Shown: positions 1-4,941 of the stretch, in pieces
Layout of the letters: every line of letters starts with the position of its first letter
How positions within the stretch are numbered: the first letter of the stretch is position 1
NCBI GenBank assembly: GCA_029942205.1
Contig: JAOZTL010000259.1
Span: forward strand, 1 to 5,166
DNA: 5,166 nt
Direction of reading: 5' to 3'
Source: Bacteroidales bacterium
GTDB lineage: Bacteria; Bacteroidota; Bacteroidia; Bacteroidales; JAOZTL01
Translations under genes and position numbers: made by a program
The notes under the pieces: model-generated
The model's input: the letters and a program-made list of their open reading frames with translations, nothing else
Databases searched by the model: none
What the model was told of the DNA's origin: nothing

Positions 1-160
1 AGCGTTTTTTGTTAATAGCAATGCTTTTCTGCCTAAAATATGCTGCTTTTCTTTCTACTTTCGACTAAAATCTGTTGTCTAATAAGTCTCAAAAAAGAGA
101 TAAATTACTAATAATCAATTAAAACTAGCTTCGTAAAGTAGAATTAGTTTAAATTTTAAA
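1..160. other. Intergenic, no gene seen
   Basis: This AT-rich stretch has stop codons in all frames and no reading frame beyond about 15 codons that starts inside it. The only pattern I see is GCTTCGTAAAGT at 128-139. It resembles ACTTCGTTAAGT at 2513-2524 and GACTTCGTAAGC at 4604-4615, which also lie in intergenic DNA. It may hold the 3' flank of the kinase transcript or the edge of a gene outside the window. Confidence 0.6.
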
Positions 161-163
161 GTA

Positions 164-200
164 TGGAGGTTTTCGACCTCTTTTGATGTTGCTGACGCAT
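164..200 (-). repeat. Dispersed stem-loop element, copy A
   Basis: On the plus strand this reads GAGGT-TTTCG-ACCTC (166-180), then a T tract, then GATGTTGCTGACGCA (185-199). It has the same architecture as the copies at 2446-2479, 4140-4203 and 4604-4643: a short hairpin with a TTCG-like loop, T-rich sequence, then a (T/G)ACGCA box about 15-20 bases on. The stem differs from the other copies by paired changes (GAGGT/ACCTC against AAGGT/ACCTT), so pairing is kept while sequence changes. It lies about 60-100 bases downstream of the kinase stop codon. Its T tract follows the hairpin only on the plus strand, so it is not an obvious terminator for the leftward kinase mRNA. Confidence 0.6.
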
Positions 201-235
201 CAGTGAAAATCATTGATTAAGAACTCATTTTTACT

Positions 236-260
236 CGTGCGTGAGCAACACACGAAGTGC
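236..260 (+). repeat. Inverted element copy and stem-loop after kinase gene (copy E)
   Basis: On the plus strand, TGCGTGAGCAA (238-248) matches the complement of the box in the other copies, such as TGCGTCAGCAA on the minus strand of copy A, so this copy faces the opposite way. It is followed by CACACGAAGTGC, again centred on CGAAG. In the leftward transcript it can fold as CGUGUG (254-249), loop UUGCUCA, CGCACG (241-236), six pairs including one G-U. The fold starts 6 bases after the kinase stop codon. No U tract follows, so it may stabilise an mRNA end rather than terminate. Together with copy A it forms an imperfect inverted pair flanking 201-235. Confidence 0.45.
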
Positions 261-2432
261 TTAATATAAAGGAATGGTAAACATAAAAGTACTTCCTTCA
301 TTTTTCTTGCTTTCGACGCTTATTTGTCCGCCTTGTTTCTCTACAAAGTCCTTGCACAAAACAAGCCCCAGTCCACTACCTTTTTCATTATTAGTGCCAT
401 AAGAAGTAACATGTTTATTGGAATCAAATAGTTGTGGGATAATATTTTTTTCTATTCCTATTCCGTTATCTTCCACATAAAATTCAATTTCTTTTTCGTT
501 CATTTTCGCATAAAGTTTTATTTCTCCAGCTTGTTCTGTGAATTTAATGGCATTACTTATTAAGTTACGAATAACTACTTTAAGCATGTGTGTATCCGTA
601 TATACAAAACAGGCTTCGTCTATAATTATTTCTAATGTTATTTGTTTTAGTTTTAGTTCTAACGAAAACACAGGAATCAAATCATCGACCAATTTTTTTA
701 GTTCGATTTCTTGAGGATTAATCTCCATTAAACCTTGTTCGCTTTTCGACCATTGCAATAGATTTTCCAGTAATAAAAAAGTTGATTTTGCTGATTTATT
801 TAACTCAACAAGTATTTTTTTCTGATTTTCTGGATCGTTGAATCGAGGTAAATCAGATAATAGCATTTCTAGTATTTTCTGAAAATTCCCTATTGGTGAT
901 CGTAAATCGTGTGCTAATATAGAGAAAAATTTATTTTTTGTTTGATTAGCTTGTTTCAAGTGAGATTCCAGTAGCTTTCGTTCTGTAATATCTACAATAC
1001 CTATTATTTTTGCTTTATAACGATCAAATTGGACTAAAGAAACAGAAATCGATGCCCAAAAAATAATTTTCCCTGCCTTTTGCATTTCTATTTCATAATT
1101 ATCAATATAGCCATGCTCGTTCAATGAAGCATCAATTTTTTCATATTCCTGCTTGTTTGTGAATAAACCGACTAAATCTTTACTCAACGCATGTTCTTTG
1201 GTAATATCGAATAGAAATGATGCTTTTTTATTGACATACAATATTTTATTGTCGGATAGTTTGGATATTATAATTGAAAAAGGAGCATTTTTCACGAGCA
1301 TGCGATAACGTTTTTCAAGCAAACGAAGTTGTTGCTCTGTTTCTTTTTTCTCTGTACTTTCTCTTTTTAGGTTACTTACCATTCGTCGGTATTTGAGCAA
1401 GAAAAAGAATACAATTCCGAATACAATAAGTACCGAAAAGAAAAGAATATAAAACGGTGTAAAGTCTTGTTTAATGTAAGGATTGTAGATAAAGAGATCT
1501 AAATCAATGTTTTGATCGATCATCCCTAATTCGGCATACACCTCTACAATTCGCTGCCAGCGTCCTTTGTTGATGTATCCCACTTCGATAATATCAGGTA
1601 CAATGAGCAGGTTTGTTTGTTGTGCTTCAAACGCCAAATGTGCTCGACTATGCCGTTGGCTGTATTGGGTATAAATCAAATCGACTATTTCGTCTTGATG
1701 CTTCAATGCATACTTCCAGCCTTGGATGGATGCACGCAAAAATGCTTTAACTCGCTTGGGGTTTTCTGCCAATTCATTTTCACTGGTGTACAGCACATCA
1801 CCATAAAAGTCGATTCCTGAAGCACGAGGGTTGAATTGAAAATAATTATTCCCTGATTCTTTTGCTACAAAAGACTCATCGCTCAAATAAGCAGAAATAG
1901 CATCCACTTCGCCTGCCAATAATTTGTTTATATCAAACGTGTGAGGAACAAACTCAATACTATTCATTGAAATGGATTCATACTTTAAGTAAGCCAATAA
2001 TTCGCTTGCTCCATCTTCAATCATTATTCTTTTGCCAGCCAATTGGTGCACATTGCTTATTTGAGTTTTCTCTAAAGTAAGAAATATCCACGGCGAATGT
2101 TGGAAAATATTAGCAAGTAGCACTACTGGCAAACCTTTACTGCGGATAATTGCCAAATCGGATGATGCTACGCCAAATTGTGCTTTCTGGTGTACTACCG
2201 AAAGATGCGGTTCTTTATCTGCTTCTATTTCTACTAATTTCACAAAAAGACCTTCTTTTTCGTAAAAGCCTTGTTGGATAGCCGCATAATAGCCTGCAAA
2301 CTGGAACTGATGCTTCCATTTGAGCTGTAAGGTAACGGTATCCAATTGCGAAATACTTTGCAAGGGTATCAACAAAAGCACCAGCATCATCAAAAGCTGT
2401 GGTACACGTTGGTTTAGGTATTTCATTTTCAT
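261..2432 (-). CDS. Hybrid sensor histidine kinase with extracytoplasmic THI5/NMT1-type binding domain
   Basis: This encodes a 723-residue membrane sensor kinase. Residues 1-29 are a signal peptide (MKMKYLNQR, then a Leu/Met-rich core ending SIS-Q). Residues about 33-310 resemble NMT1/THI5 ABC-transporter substrate-binding proteins: WKHQFQFAGYYAA at 39-51, then FGVASSD at 86-92 and SPWIFL at 113-118. Members of that family bind pyrimidine thiamine precursors or other small nitrogen or sulfur compounds. One membrane helix lies at about 325-347, followed by a charged linker, a PAS domain (about 372-485, ending DITERK) and the kinase core. The H box FFSILAHDLRSP places the phospho-accepting His at 508. 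The ATPase has an N box around Asn623/Asn627, G1 DNGIGI (655-660) and G2 GSGLGL (685-690), and the protein ends soon after. All catalytic motifs are intact. No receiver domain is fused and no response regulator is adjacent. The ATG at 2430-2432 follows an A-rich leader; an in-frame ATG two codons later is a possible alternative. The ligand is inferred only. Confidence 0.93.
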   Translation of the reverse strand: MKMKYLNQRVPQLLMMLVLLLIPLQSISQLDTVTLQLKWKHQFQFAGYYAAIQQGFYEKEGLFVKLVEIEADKEPHLSVVHQKAQFGVASSDLAIIRSKGLPVVLLANIFQHSPWIFLTLEKTQISNVHQLAGKRIMIEDGASELLAYLKYESISMNSIEFVPHTFDINKLLAGEVDAISAYLSDESFVAKESGNNYFQFNPRASGIDFYGDVLYTSENELAENPKRVKAFLRASIQGWKYALKHQDEIVDLIYTQYSQRHSRAHLAFEAQQTNLLIVPDIIEVGYINKGRWQRIVEVYAELGMIDQNIDLDLFIYNPYIKQDFTPFYILFFSVLIVFGIVFFFLLKYRRMVSNLKRESTEKKETEQQLRLLEKRYRMLVKNAPFSIIISKLSDNKILYVNKKASFLFDITKEHALSKDLVGLFTNKQEYEKIDASLNEHGYIDNYEIEMQKAGKIIFWASISVSLVQFDRYKAKIIGIVDITERKLLESHLKQANQTKNKFFSILAHDLRSPIGNFQKILEMLLSDLPRFNDPENQKKILVELNKSAKSTFLLLENLLQWSKSEQGLMEINPQEIELKKLVDDLIPVFSLELKLKQITLEIIIDEACFVYTDTHMLKVVIRNLISNAIKFTEQAGEIKLYAKMNEKEIEFYVEDNGIGIEKNIIPQLFDSNKHVTSYGTNNEKGSGLGLVLCKDFVEKQGGQISVESKKNEGSTFMFTIPLY

Positions 2433-2445
2433 TTTTTGGGTTTAG

Positions 2446-2479
2446 TAAGGTCTTCGACCTTTTTAGTCTTGCTTACGCA
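2446..2479 (-). repeat. Dispersed stem-loop element, copy B, in kinase 5' leader
   Basis: The plus strand reads AAGGTC-TTC-GACCTT (2447-2461), then TTTAGTCTTGC and TTACGCA ending at 2479. In the leftward direction this is TGCGTAAGCAA, an A-rich spacer, then the hairpin GGTCGAAGACC, with only 14 bases between the hairpin and the kinase ATG. The 11-base core GGTCTTCGACC is identical to those at 4145-4155 and 4172-4182. It could be a 5'-leader RNA hairpin, a protein-binding palindrome, or (on the plus strand, followed by T residues) a terminator blocking rightward transcription. The sequence alone does not decide between these. Confidence 0.6.
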
Positions 2480-2696
2480 ACGTTATAAACTCATATTATT
2501 CAGTAAGATCATACTTCGTTAAGTTTTTCTGTAATCACCTAATAGCCATATTGATAAATGATAAATATTTATTTGGATATTAGCACTCGCAAGCTACTGT
2601 TTATTAGTAAAATAATTATCAATTATTCATTGTTAATTATAAATTCAATGAAGTGTTGTAATAATTAAGCGATACTTTTAACATTTTAAAATAACG
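2480..2696. other. Intergenic between kinase and CoA-transferase operon
   Basis: No coding frame is visible in this AT-rich spacer. It holds ACTTCGTTAAGT (2513-2524), a small palindrome (ACTT/AAGT) continuing into TTTTTCTGTA. The whole 2515-2533 stretch reappears inverted, with a two-base indel, at 4502-4518. It also holds ATTGATAAATGATAAAT (2550-2566), a degraded version of the perfect palindrome at 4312-4328. The kinase promoter should lie here, but I found no convincing TAnnTTTG-type minus 7 box on the minus strand. Confidence 0.5.
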
Positions 2697-2740
2697 TGTT
2701 GCGTTTGATTTTTTTTAGGTATAAAAAATCAAACACAACA
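2697..2740 (-). terminator. Long hairpin 3' of CoA-transferase operon (possible terminator)
   Basis: Two 18-base arms, 2697-2714 and 2723-2740, are inverted repeats separated by 8 bases. On the leftward RNA all 18 positions pair, with one G-U; on the plus strand the same position is a C-A mismatch, so the structure fits leftward RNA best. It begins 18 bases after the scoB stop codon. The arm includes a run of six U or A residues, but no U tract follows the hairpin. It may therefore act as an mRNA 3'-end stabiliser or an atypical terminator. The right arm ends in CAACA and runs into the stem-loop at 2747-2759. Confidence 0.5.
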
Positions 2741-2746
2741 TCAAAT

Positions 2747-2759
2747 AGATCGAAGATCT
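2747..2759 (+). repeat. Stem-loop element, variant copy F, at scoB stop codon
   Basis: The plus strand reads AGATC-GAA-GATCT, a five-pair hairpin with the same GAA/TTC triloop as the other copies (AGGTC-GAA-GACCT). The preceding ten bases CAACATCAAA (2736-2745) are identical to the minus strand of copy A (complement of 182-191), which supports common origin. It overlaps the last base of the scoB stop codon. This copy faces opposite to copies A-D, and TTGCGT at 2699-2704 may be its displaced TGCGT box. Confidence 0.4.
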
Positions 2760-3415
2760 TACAAAATCATTTCAGGAATATCTCCTTCTACGATAAGCTT
2801 GCCTTCGGTGGCAGCTTTTATTTCGTCTACCGTAACACCAGGCGCACGTTCGAGCAATTTGAATCCCTCGCTAGTAACTTCAACAACAGCCATGTCGGTA
2901 ACTATTTTTTTCACACAAGCCACGCCTGTCAATGGTAAGTTGCATTTTGCTAGTAGTTTTGATTTTCCTTTACGATCGGTATGTGTCGTGGCAACGATGA
3001 TATTTTTGGCCGAAGCCACCAAATCCATTGCGCCTCCCATGCCTTTCACCATTTTTCCAGGTATTTTCCAGCTGGCAATATCGCCTTGTTCTGAAATCTC
3101 GAAAGCTCCAAGTACGGTAAGGTCAATGTGTTCGCCACGTATCATGGCAAAGCTAAGAGCCGAATCGAAAAACGATGAGCCGCTAAGAGCCGTTACCGTT
3201 TGTTTTCCTGCATTGATTAAGTCTGCTTCTATGGCATCCTCTTTCGGAAAAGGACCTATGCCAAGCAATCCATTTTCTGATTGTAGCGTAACATCGATTC
3301 CTTCGGGAATAAAGTTGGCTACCAACGTTGGGATTCCTATTCCTAAATTTACATAATAGCCGTCTTGTAATTCTTGGGCTATTCGTTTTGCTATTCCATT
3401 TTTATCTAAAGCCAT
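2759..3415 (-). CDS. scoB: 3-oxoacid CoA-transferase, subunit B (succinyl-CoA:acetoacetate type)
   Basis: This is the 218-residue beta subunit of a class I CoA-transferase, the usual length for bacterial ScoB/AtoA-type proteins. The SENG motif at residues 46-49 supplies the catalytic glutamate (Glu47), which in this family forms the enzyme-CoA thioester. Other family hallmarks are NLGIGIPT (23-30), GLLGIGPFP (49-57), LGAFEISEQGDIASWKIPG (102-120) and KGMGGAMDLV (124-133). The protein pairs with the product of the gene ending 14 bases upstream to move CoA from succinyl-CoA to acetoacetate or a related 3-oxoacid in the cytoplasm. The ATG at 3413-3415 follows an A-rich stretch (ACAAAA), consistent with weak Shine-Dalgarno use. 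It is translated second in a two-gene operon. Exact substrate preference (acetoacetate, butyrate or 3-oxoadipate) cannot be read from the sequence; the closest resemblance is to the SCOT type. Confidence 0.93.
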   Translation of the reverse strand: MALDKNGIAKRIAQELQDGYYVNLGIGIPTLVANFIPEGIDVTLQSENGLLGIGPFPKEDAIEADLINAGKQTVTALSGSSFFDSALSFAMIRGEHIDLTVLGAFEISEQGDIASWKIPGKMVKGMGGAMDLVASAKNIIVATTHTDRKGKSKLLAKCNLPLTGVACVKKIVTDMAVVEVTSEGFKLLERAPGVTVDEIKAATEGKLIVEGDIPEMIL

Positions 3416-3429
3416 TTTTGTCTGATTTG

Positions 3430-4119
3430 TTAAGATGTTGTTCTAAATTCGATTCGTTTTTCATAGTTTTCGCCTTGAAATATTCGCTGTATAAATATGC
3501 CAGGTGTGTGTACATGGTTGGGATCTAACTCACCAACAGGCACAATTTCTTCTACTTCGGCAATGGTAATTTTCCCAGCCATCGCCATCATGTTGTTGAA
3601 ATTGTTGGCAGTGGCATTGTACACAAGGTTTCCGTGTGCATCGCCATATTTTGCTTTCACGATGGAAAAATCGGCTTTCAGCCAGTGCTCTAACAAATAC
3701 ATTTTGTTGTTAAATTCACGAACTTCCTTGCCTTCGGCTACTTCGGTTCCATATCCAGCAGGCGTATAGAAAGCAGGAATACCTGCACCGCCAGCACGAA
3801 TACGCTCTGCCAATGTGCCTTGCGGAACTAAATCTACGTCCAATTCGCCACTCAATAGTTGGCGTTCAAACTCCGAATTTTCGCCTACATACGACGAAAT
3901 CATTTTCTTGATTTGGTGCTTTTTCAACAAAAGCCCTAAACCAAAATCATCGACACCAGCATTGTTCGAGATACAAGTCAAGTCATTCAAATTGGCATCT
4001 ACCATCGCCAAAATAGTTTTTTCAGGTATTCCACAAAGTCCAAAACCACCGAGCATGATCGTTGCTCCGTTGGGTATGTCTTGAATGGCCTCCAGTGGGT
4101 TTTTTACTATTTTATTCAT
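3430..4119 (-). CDS. scoA: 3-oxoacid CoA-transferase, subunit A (succinyl-CoA:acetoacetate type)
   Basis: This is the 229-residue alpha subunit of the same class I CoA-transferase, of normal family length. Recognisable motifs are the glycine-rich GGFGLCGIPE near the N terminus (24-33), SNNAGVDDFGLG (51-62), QGTLAERIRAGGAGIPAFYTPAG (100-122) and the C-terminal GELDPNHVHTPGIFIQRI (196-213). The alpha subunit contributes to the CoA and carboxylate binding pocket, while the catalytic Glu is on subunit B. It is the first gene of the operon, transcribed leftward, with scoB starting 14 bases after its stop codon. The start at 4117-4119 gives the standard N terminus (MNKIVKNPLEAI). Upstream lie a TATATAATA-rich leader and, 20 bases away, a tandem pair of stem-loop elements that would be in the 5' UTR or promoter. 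No frameshift or missing motif is seen. Confidence 0.93.
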   Translation of the reverse strand: MNKIVKNPLEAIQDIPNGATIMLGGFGLCGIPEKTILAMVDANLNDLTCISNNAGVDDFGLGLLLKKHQIKKMISSYVGENSEFERQLLSGELDVDLVPQGTLAERIRAGGAGIPAFYTPAGYGTEVAEGKEVREFNNKMYLLEHWLKADFSIVKAKYGDAHGNLVYNATANNFNNMMAMAGKITIAEVEEIVPVGELDPNHVHTPGIFIQRIFQGENYEKRIEFRTTS

Positions 4120-4139
4120 TATTATATAGATAAGTTAAT

Positions 4140-4203
4140 GATAAGGTCTTCGACCTATTTAGTTTTGATAAGGTCTTCGACCTTTTTTGATATTGTTTAC
4201 GCA
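4140..4203 (-). repeat. Tandem stem-loop elements C1 and C2 upstream of scoA
   Basis: GATAAGGTCTTCGACCT occurs twice, at 4140-4156 and 4167-4183, as a 27-base tandem duplication. Each copy contains the hairpin AGGTC-TTC-GACCT. The second is followed by six T residues, GATATTG and TTTACGCA (ending 4203), giving the full element seen at 2446-2479. In the leftward sense both hairpins lie between 20 and 65 bases before the scoA ATG. On the plus strand C2 looks like a short intrinsic terminator (six-pair stem, T tract). The duplication of only the hairpin part suggests that part is the functional unit or is prone to slippage. Confidence 0.65.
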
Positions 4204-4311
4204 CTTATGCAAATGCCATACAATCAAATAGTTGCAAGTCAGTAAACACTAGAAAACGTTAGTTAAATAATTACAGACTTCAGCTGTTTTGATATTTATT
4301 TTTTAATATTT

Positions 4312-4328
4312 ATTGATAAATTATCAAT
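4312..4328. promoter_or_regulatory. Perfect 17-bp palindrome, FNR/CRP-like
   Basis: ATTGATAA-A-TTATCAAT is a perfect inverted repeat with one central base. It contains TTGAT and ATCAA half-sites as in FNR boxes, but spaced by five bases rather than the canonical four. It lies about 195 bases upstream of the scoA start. A degraded copy (ATTGATAAATGATAAAT) is at 2550-2566, about 120 bases upstream of the kinase start. It is a candidate operator, but AT-rich palindromes arise easily by chance. Confidence 0.3.
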
Positions 4329-4482
4329 GTAAATCAGTAAGTTACGTCTAAATATGTACCATTATGTCAAGCAGTATGATGAATCGTTAAAACATAGCGA
4401 TATAGATGATAATACGTCATTAAATTAGAAATTAAAACACCTATTTTCAACGACTTATCTTAGACAAACAATGCTTTTTAAT

Positions 4483-4509
4483 TTTCTGTAAATTAAATAT
4501 ATACAGAAA
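4483..4509. repeat. Inverted repeat TTTCTGTA / TACAGAAA
   Basis: Perfect 8-base arms lie at 4483-4490 and 4502-4509 around an 11-base AT-only spacer. No T tract follows on either strand, so it is not a standard terminator. The right arm continues as CTTAACGAA (to 4518), a string also found inverted at 2515-2533, which suggests it belongs to a small dispersed repeat. Confidence 0.35.
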
Positions 4510-4548
4510 CTTAACGAACCATTGGATGAGCAAAGATAATAAAACAGA

Positions 4549-4610
4549 CGAAGTCTATATTTTTGTTCTAAAGATATACATTTTTTGATAGATACAAAAA
4601 AAAGACTTCG
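4549..4610. repeat. Imperfect inverted repeat bracketing 27-base loop
   Basis: CGAAGTCT (4549-4556) pairs perfectly with AGACTTCG (4603-4610). The inner sides ATATTTTTGT (4557-4566) and ACAAAAAAA (4594-4602) extend the pairing with few mismatches. The left arm itself contains the mini-hairpin AGAC-GAA-GTCT (4546-4556), with the same GAA loop as the dispersed element. The right arm is the outer end of element copy D. The stretch also holds TATTTTTG (4558-4565), matching TAnnTTTG, though without a properly spaced TTG box. Confidence 0.4.
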
Positions 4611-4643
4611 TAAGCTCTTCAACTTTTTTTAGTTGTTCACGCA
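4604..4643 (-). repeat. Degenerate stem-loop element, copy D, abutting the tandem array
   Basis: On the plus strand GACTTCGTAAGCTCTTCAAC is followed by a T tract, AGTTG, and the box TTCACGCA ending at 4643. The order matches copies B and C (hairpin region, T tract, pyrimidine-rich spacer, ACGCA box), and the leftward box is TGCGTGAACAA. The hairpin is degraded: AAGCTC-TTC-AACTTT keeps the loop but has mismatched pairs. The ACGCA at its end is also the first five bases of the 21-bp array, so the two repeats overlap. Confidence 0.5.
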
Positions 4644-4932
4644 CTGTGTCTACATTTCTAACTACTGGAACACCATTTTCATGCACACAGACACCTCCTC
4701 GGCACAGATAGATACCGCTTTCATTCATACAGATACCACTGCTAACAACTTGGATCCCATTTCTACGCATACAGATACCATTGGTAGCAACTTGGATACC
4801 ATTTCTACGCATACAGATACCATTGGTAGCAACTTGGATGTCATTTCTACGCATACAGATACCATTGGTAGCAACTTGGATACCATTTCCACGCATACAG
4901 ATACCATTGGTAGCAATTTGGATGTGATTTTA
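4639..4932 (+). repeat. Tandem array, 14 units of 21 bp (7 units of 42 bp)
   Basis: The array divides into fourteen 21-base units with no indels from 4639 to 4932. Two alternating unit types, starting ACGCATACAGATACC and AGCAACTTGGATACC, make a 42-bp higher-order repeat. The last four 42-bp units (4765-4932) are nearly identical; units to the left diverge progressively (for example 4660-4680 and 4639-4659), as expected when expansion happened at the right end. All lengths are multiples of three and four of six frames are open across the consensus. Each 42-bp unit contains TACCA-T-TGGTA, a small perfect palindrome. Confidence 0.9.
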
Positions 4933-4941
4933 TCGGTCTGA
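4681..4941 (+). CDS. Possible small heptad-repeat protein (86 aa), unrecognised
   Basis: I do not recognise a family. Starting at the ATG at 4681, the frame gives 86 residues made almost entirely of seven-residue repeats alternating THTDTIG and SNLDTIS, ending two codons after the last repeat. The spacing places Leu/Thr and Ile at a and d positions (LDTISTHTDTIGSN), a pattern compatible with a thin coiled coil or fibre-like stalk, though polar for a stable one. There is no signal peptide or membrane segment. Among the best-conserved units the single-base differences (TCT to TCC, AAC to AAT, GTC to GTG) and those in the first unit (CAT to CAC, GAT to GAC) are synonymous here, which weakly supports this frame. 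The same ORF can be extended to a TTG at 4633. No clear promoter or ribosome site is seen. It could equally be a non-coding minisatellite. Confidence 0.3.
   Translation: MHTDTSSAQIDTAFIHTDTTANNLDPISTHTDTIGSNLDTISTHTDTIGSNLDVISTHTDTIGSNLDTISTHTDTIGSNLDVILSV

Larger units (their letters stand above)
4204..4545. other. Intergenic, AT-rich, no convincing gene
   Basis: There is no frame longer than 24 codons with a start. The stretch contains the palindrome at 4312-4328 and the inverted repeat at 4483-4509, described separately. CAAAGATA at 4531-4538 reads TATCTTTG on the minus strand, matching the Bacteroidota minus 7 consensus TAnnTTTG, but no TTG box sits at the expected distance and it is over 400 bases from scoA. 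The scoA promoter is not identifiable. Confidence 0.5.

Noticed and set aside
2799..3356. 185-codon plus-strand frame opposite scoB
   Set aside because: It is a shadow of the conserved CoA-transferase subunit on the other strand, with no protein-family character of its own.
4354..4428. 24-codon plus-strand frame MYHYVKQYDESLKHSDIDD
   Set aside because: There is no family resemblance, ribosome site or promoter; it could be a gene fossil, but nothing supports it.
4558..4565. TATTTTTG as a Bacteroidota minus 7 promoter box for the repeat ORF
   Set aside because: It matches TAnnTTTG, but the nearest upstream TTG (4522-4524) is 33 bases away rather than about 20, and T-rich matches are frequent here.
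4725..4916. Third open frame through the array on the minus strand (LPMVSVCVEM repeats)
   Set aside because: It is open only because the 42-bp consensus lacks stops in that frame; its start lies inside the repeat and it has no sequence outside the array.
4639..4932. CRISPR array
   Set aside because: The units are contiguous 21/42-bp repeats with no unique spacers, and no cas genes are nearby.
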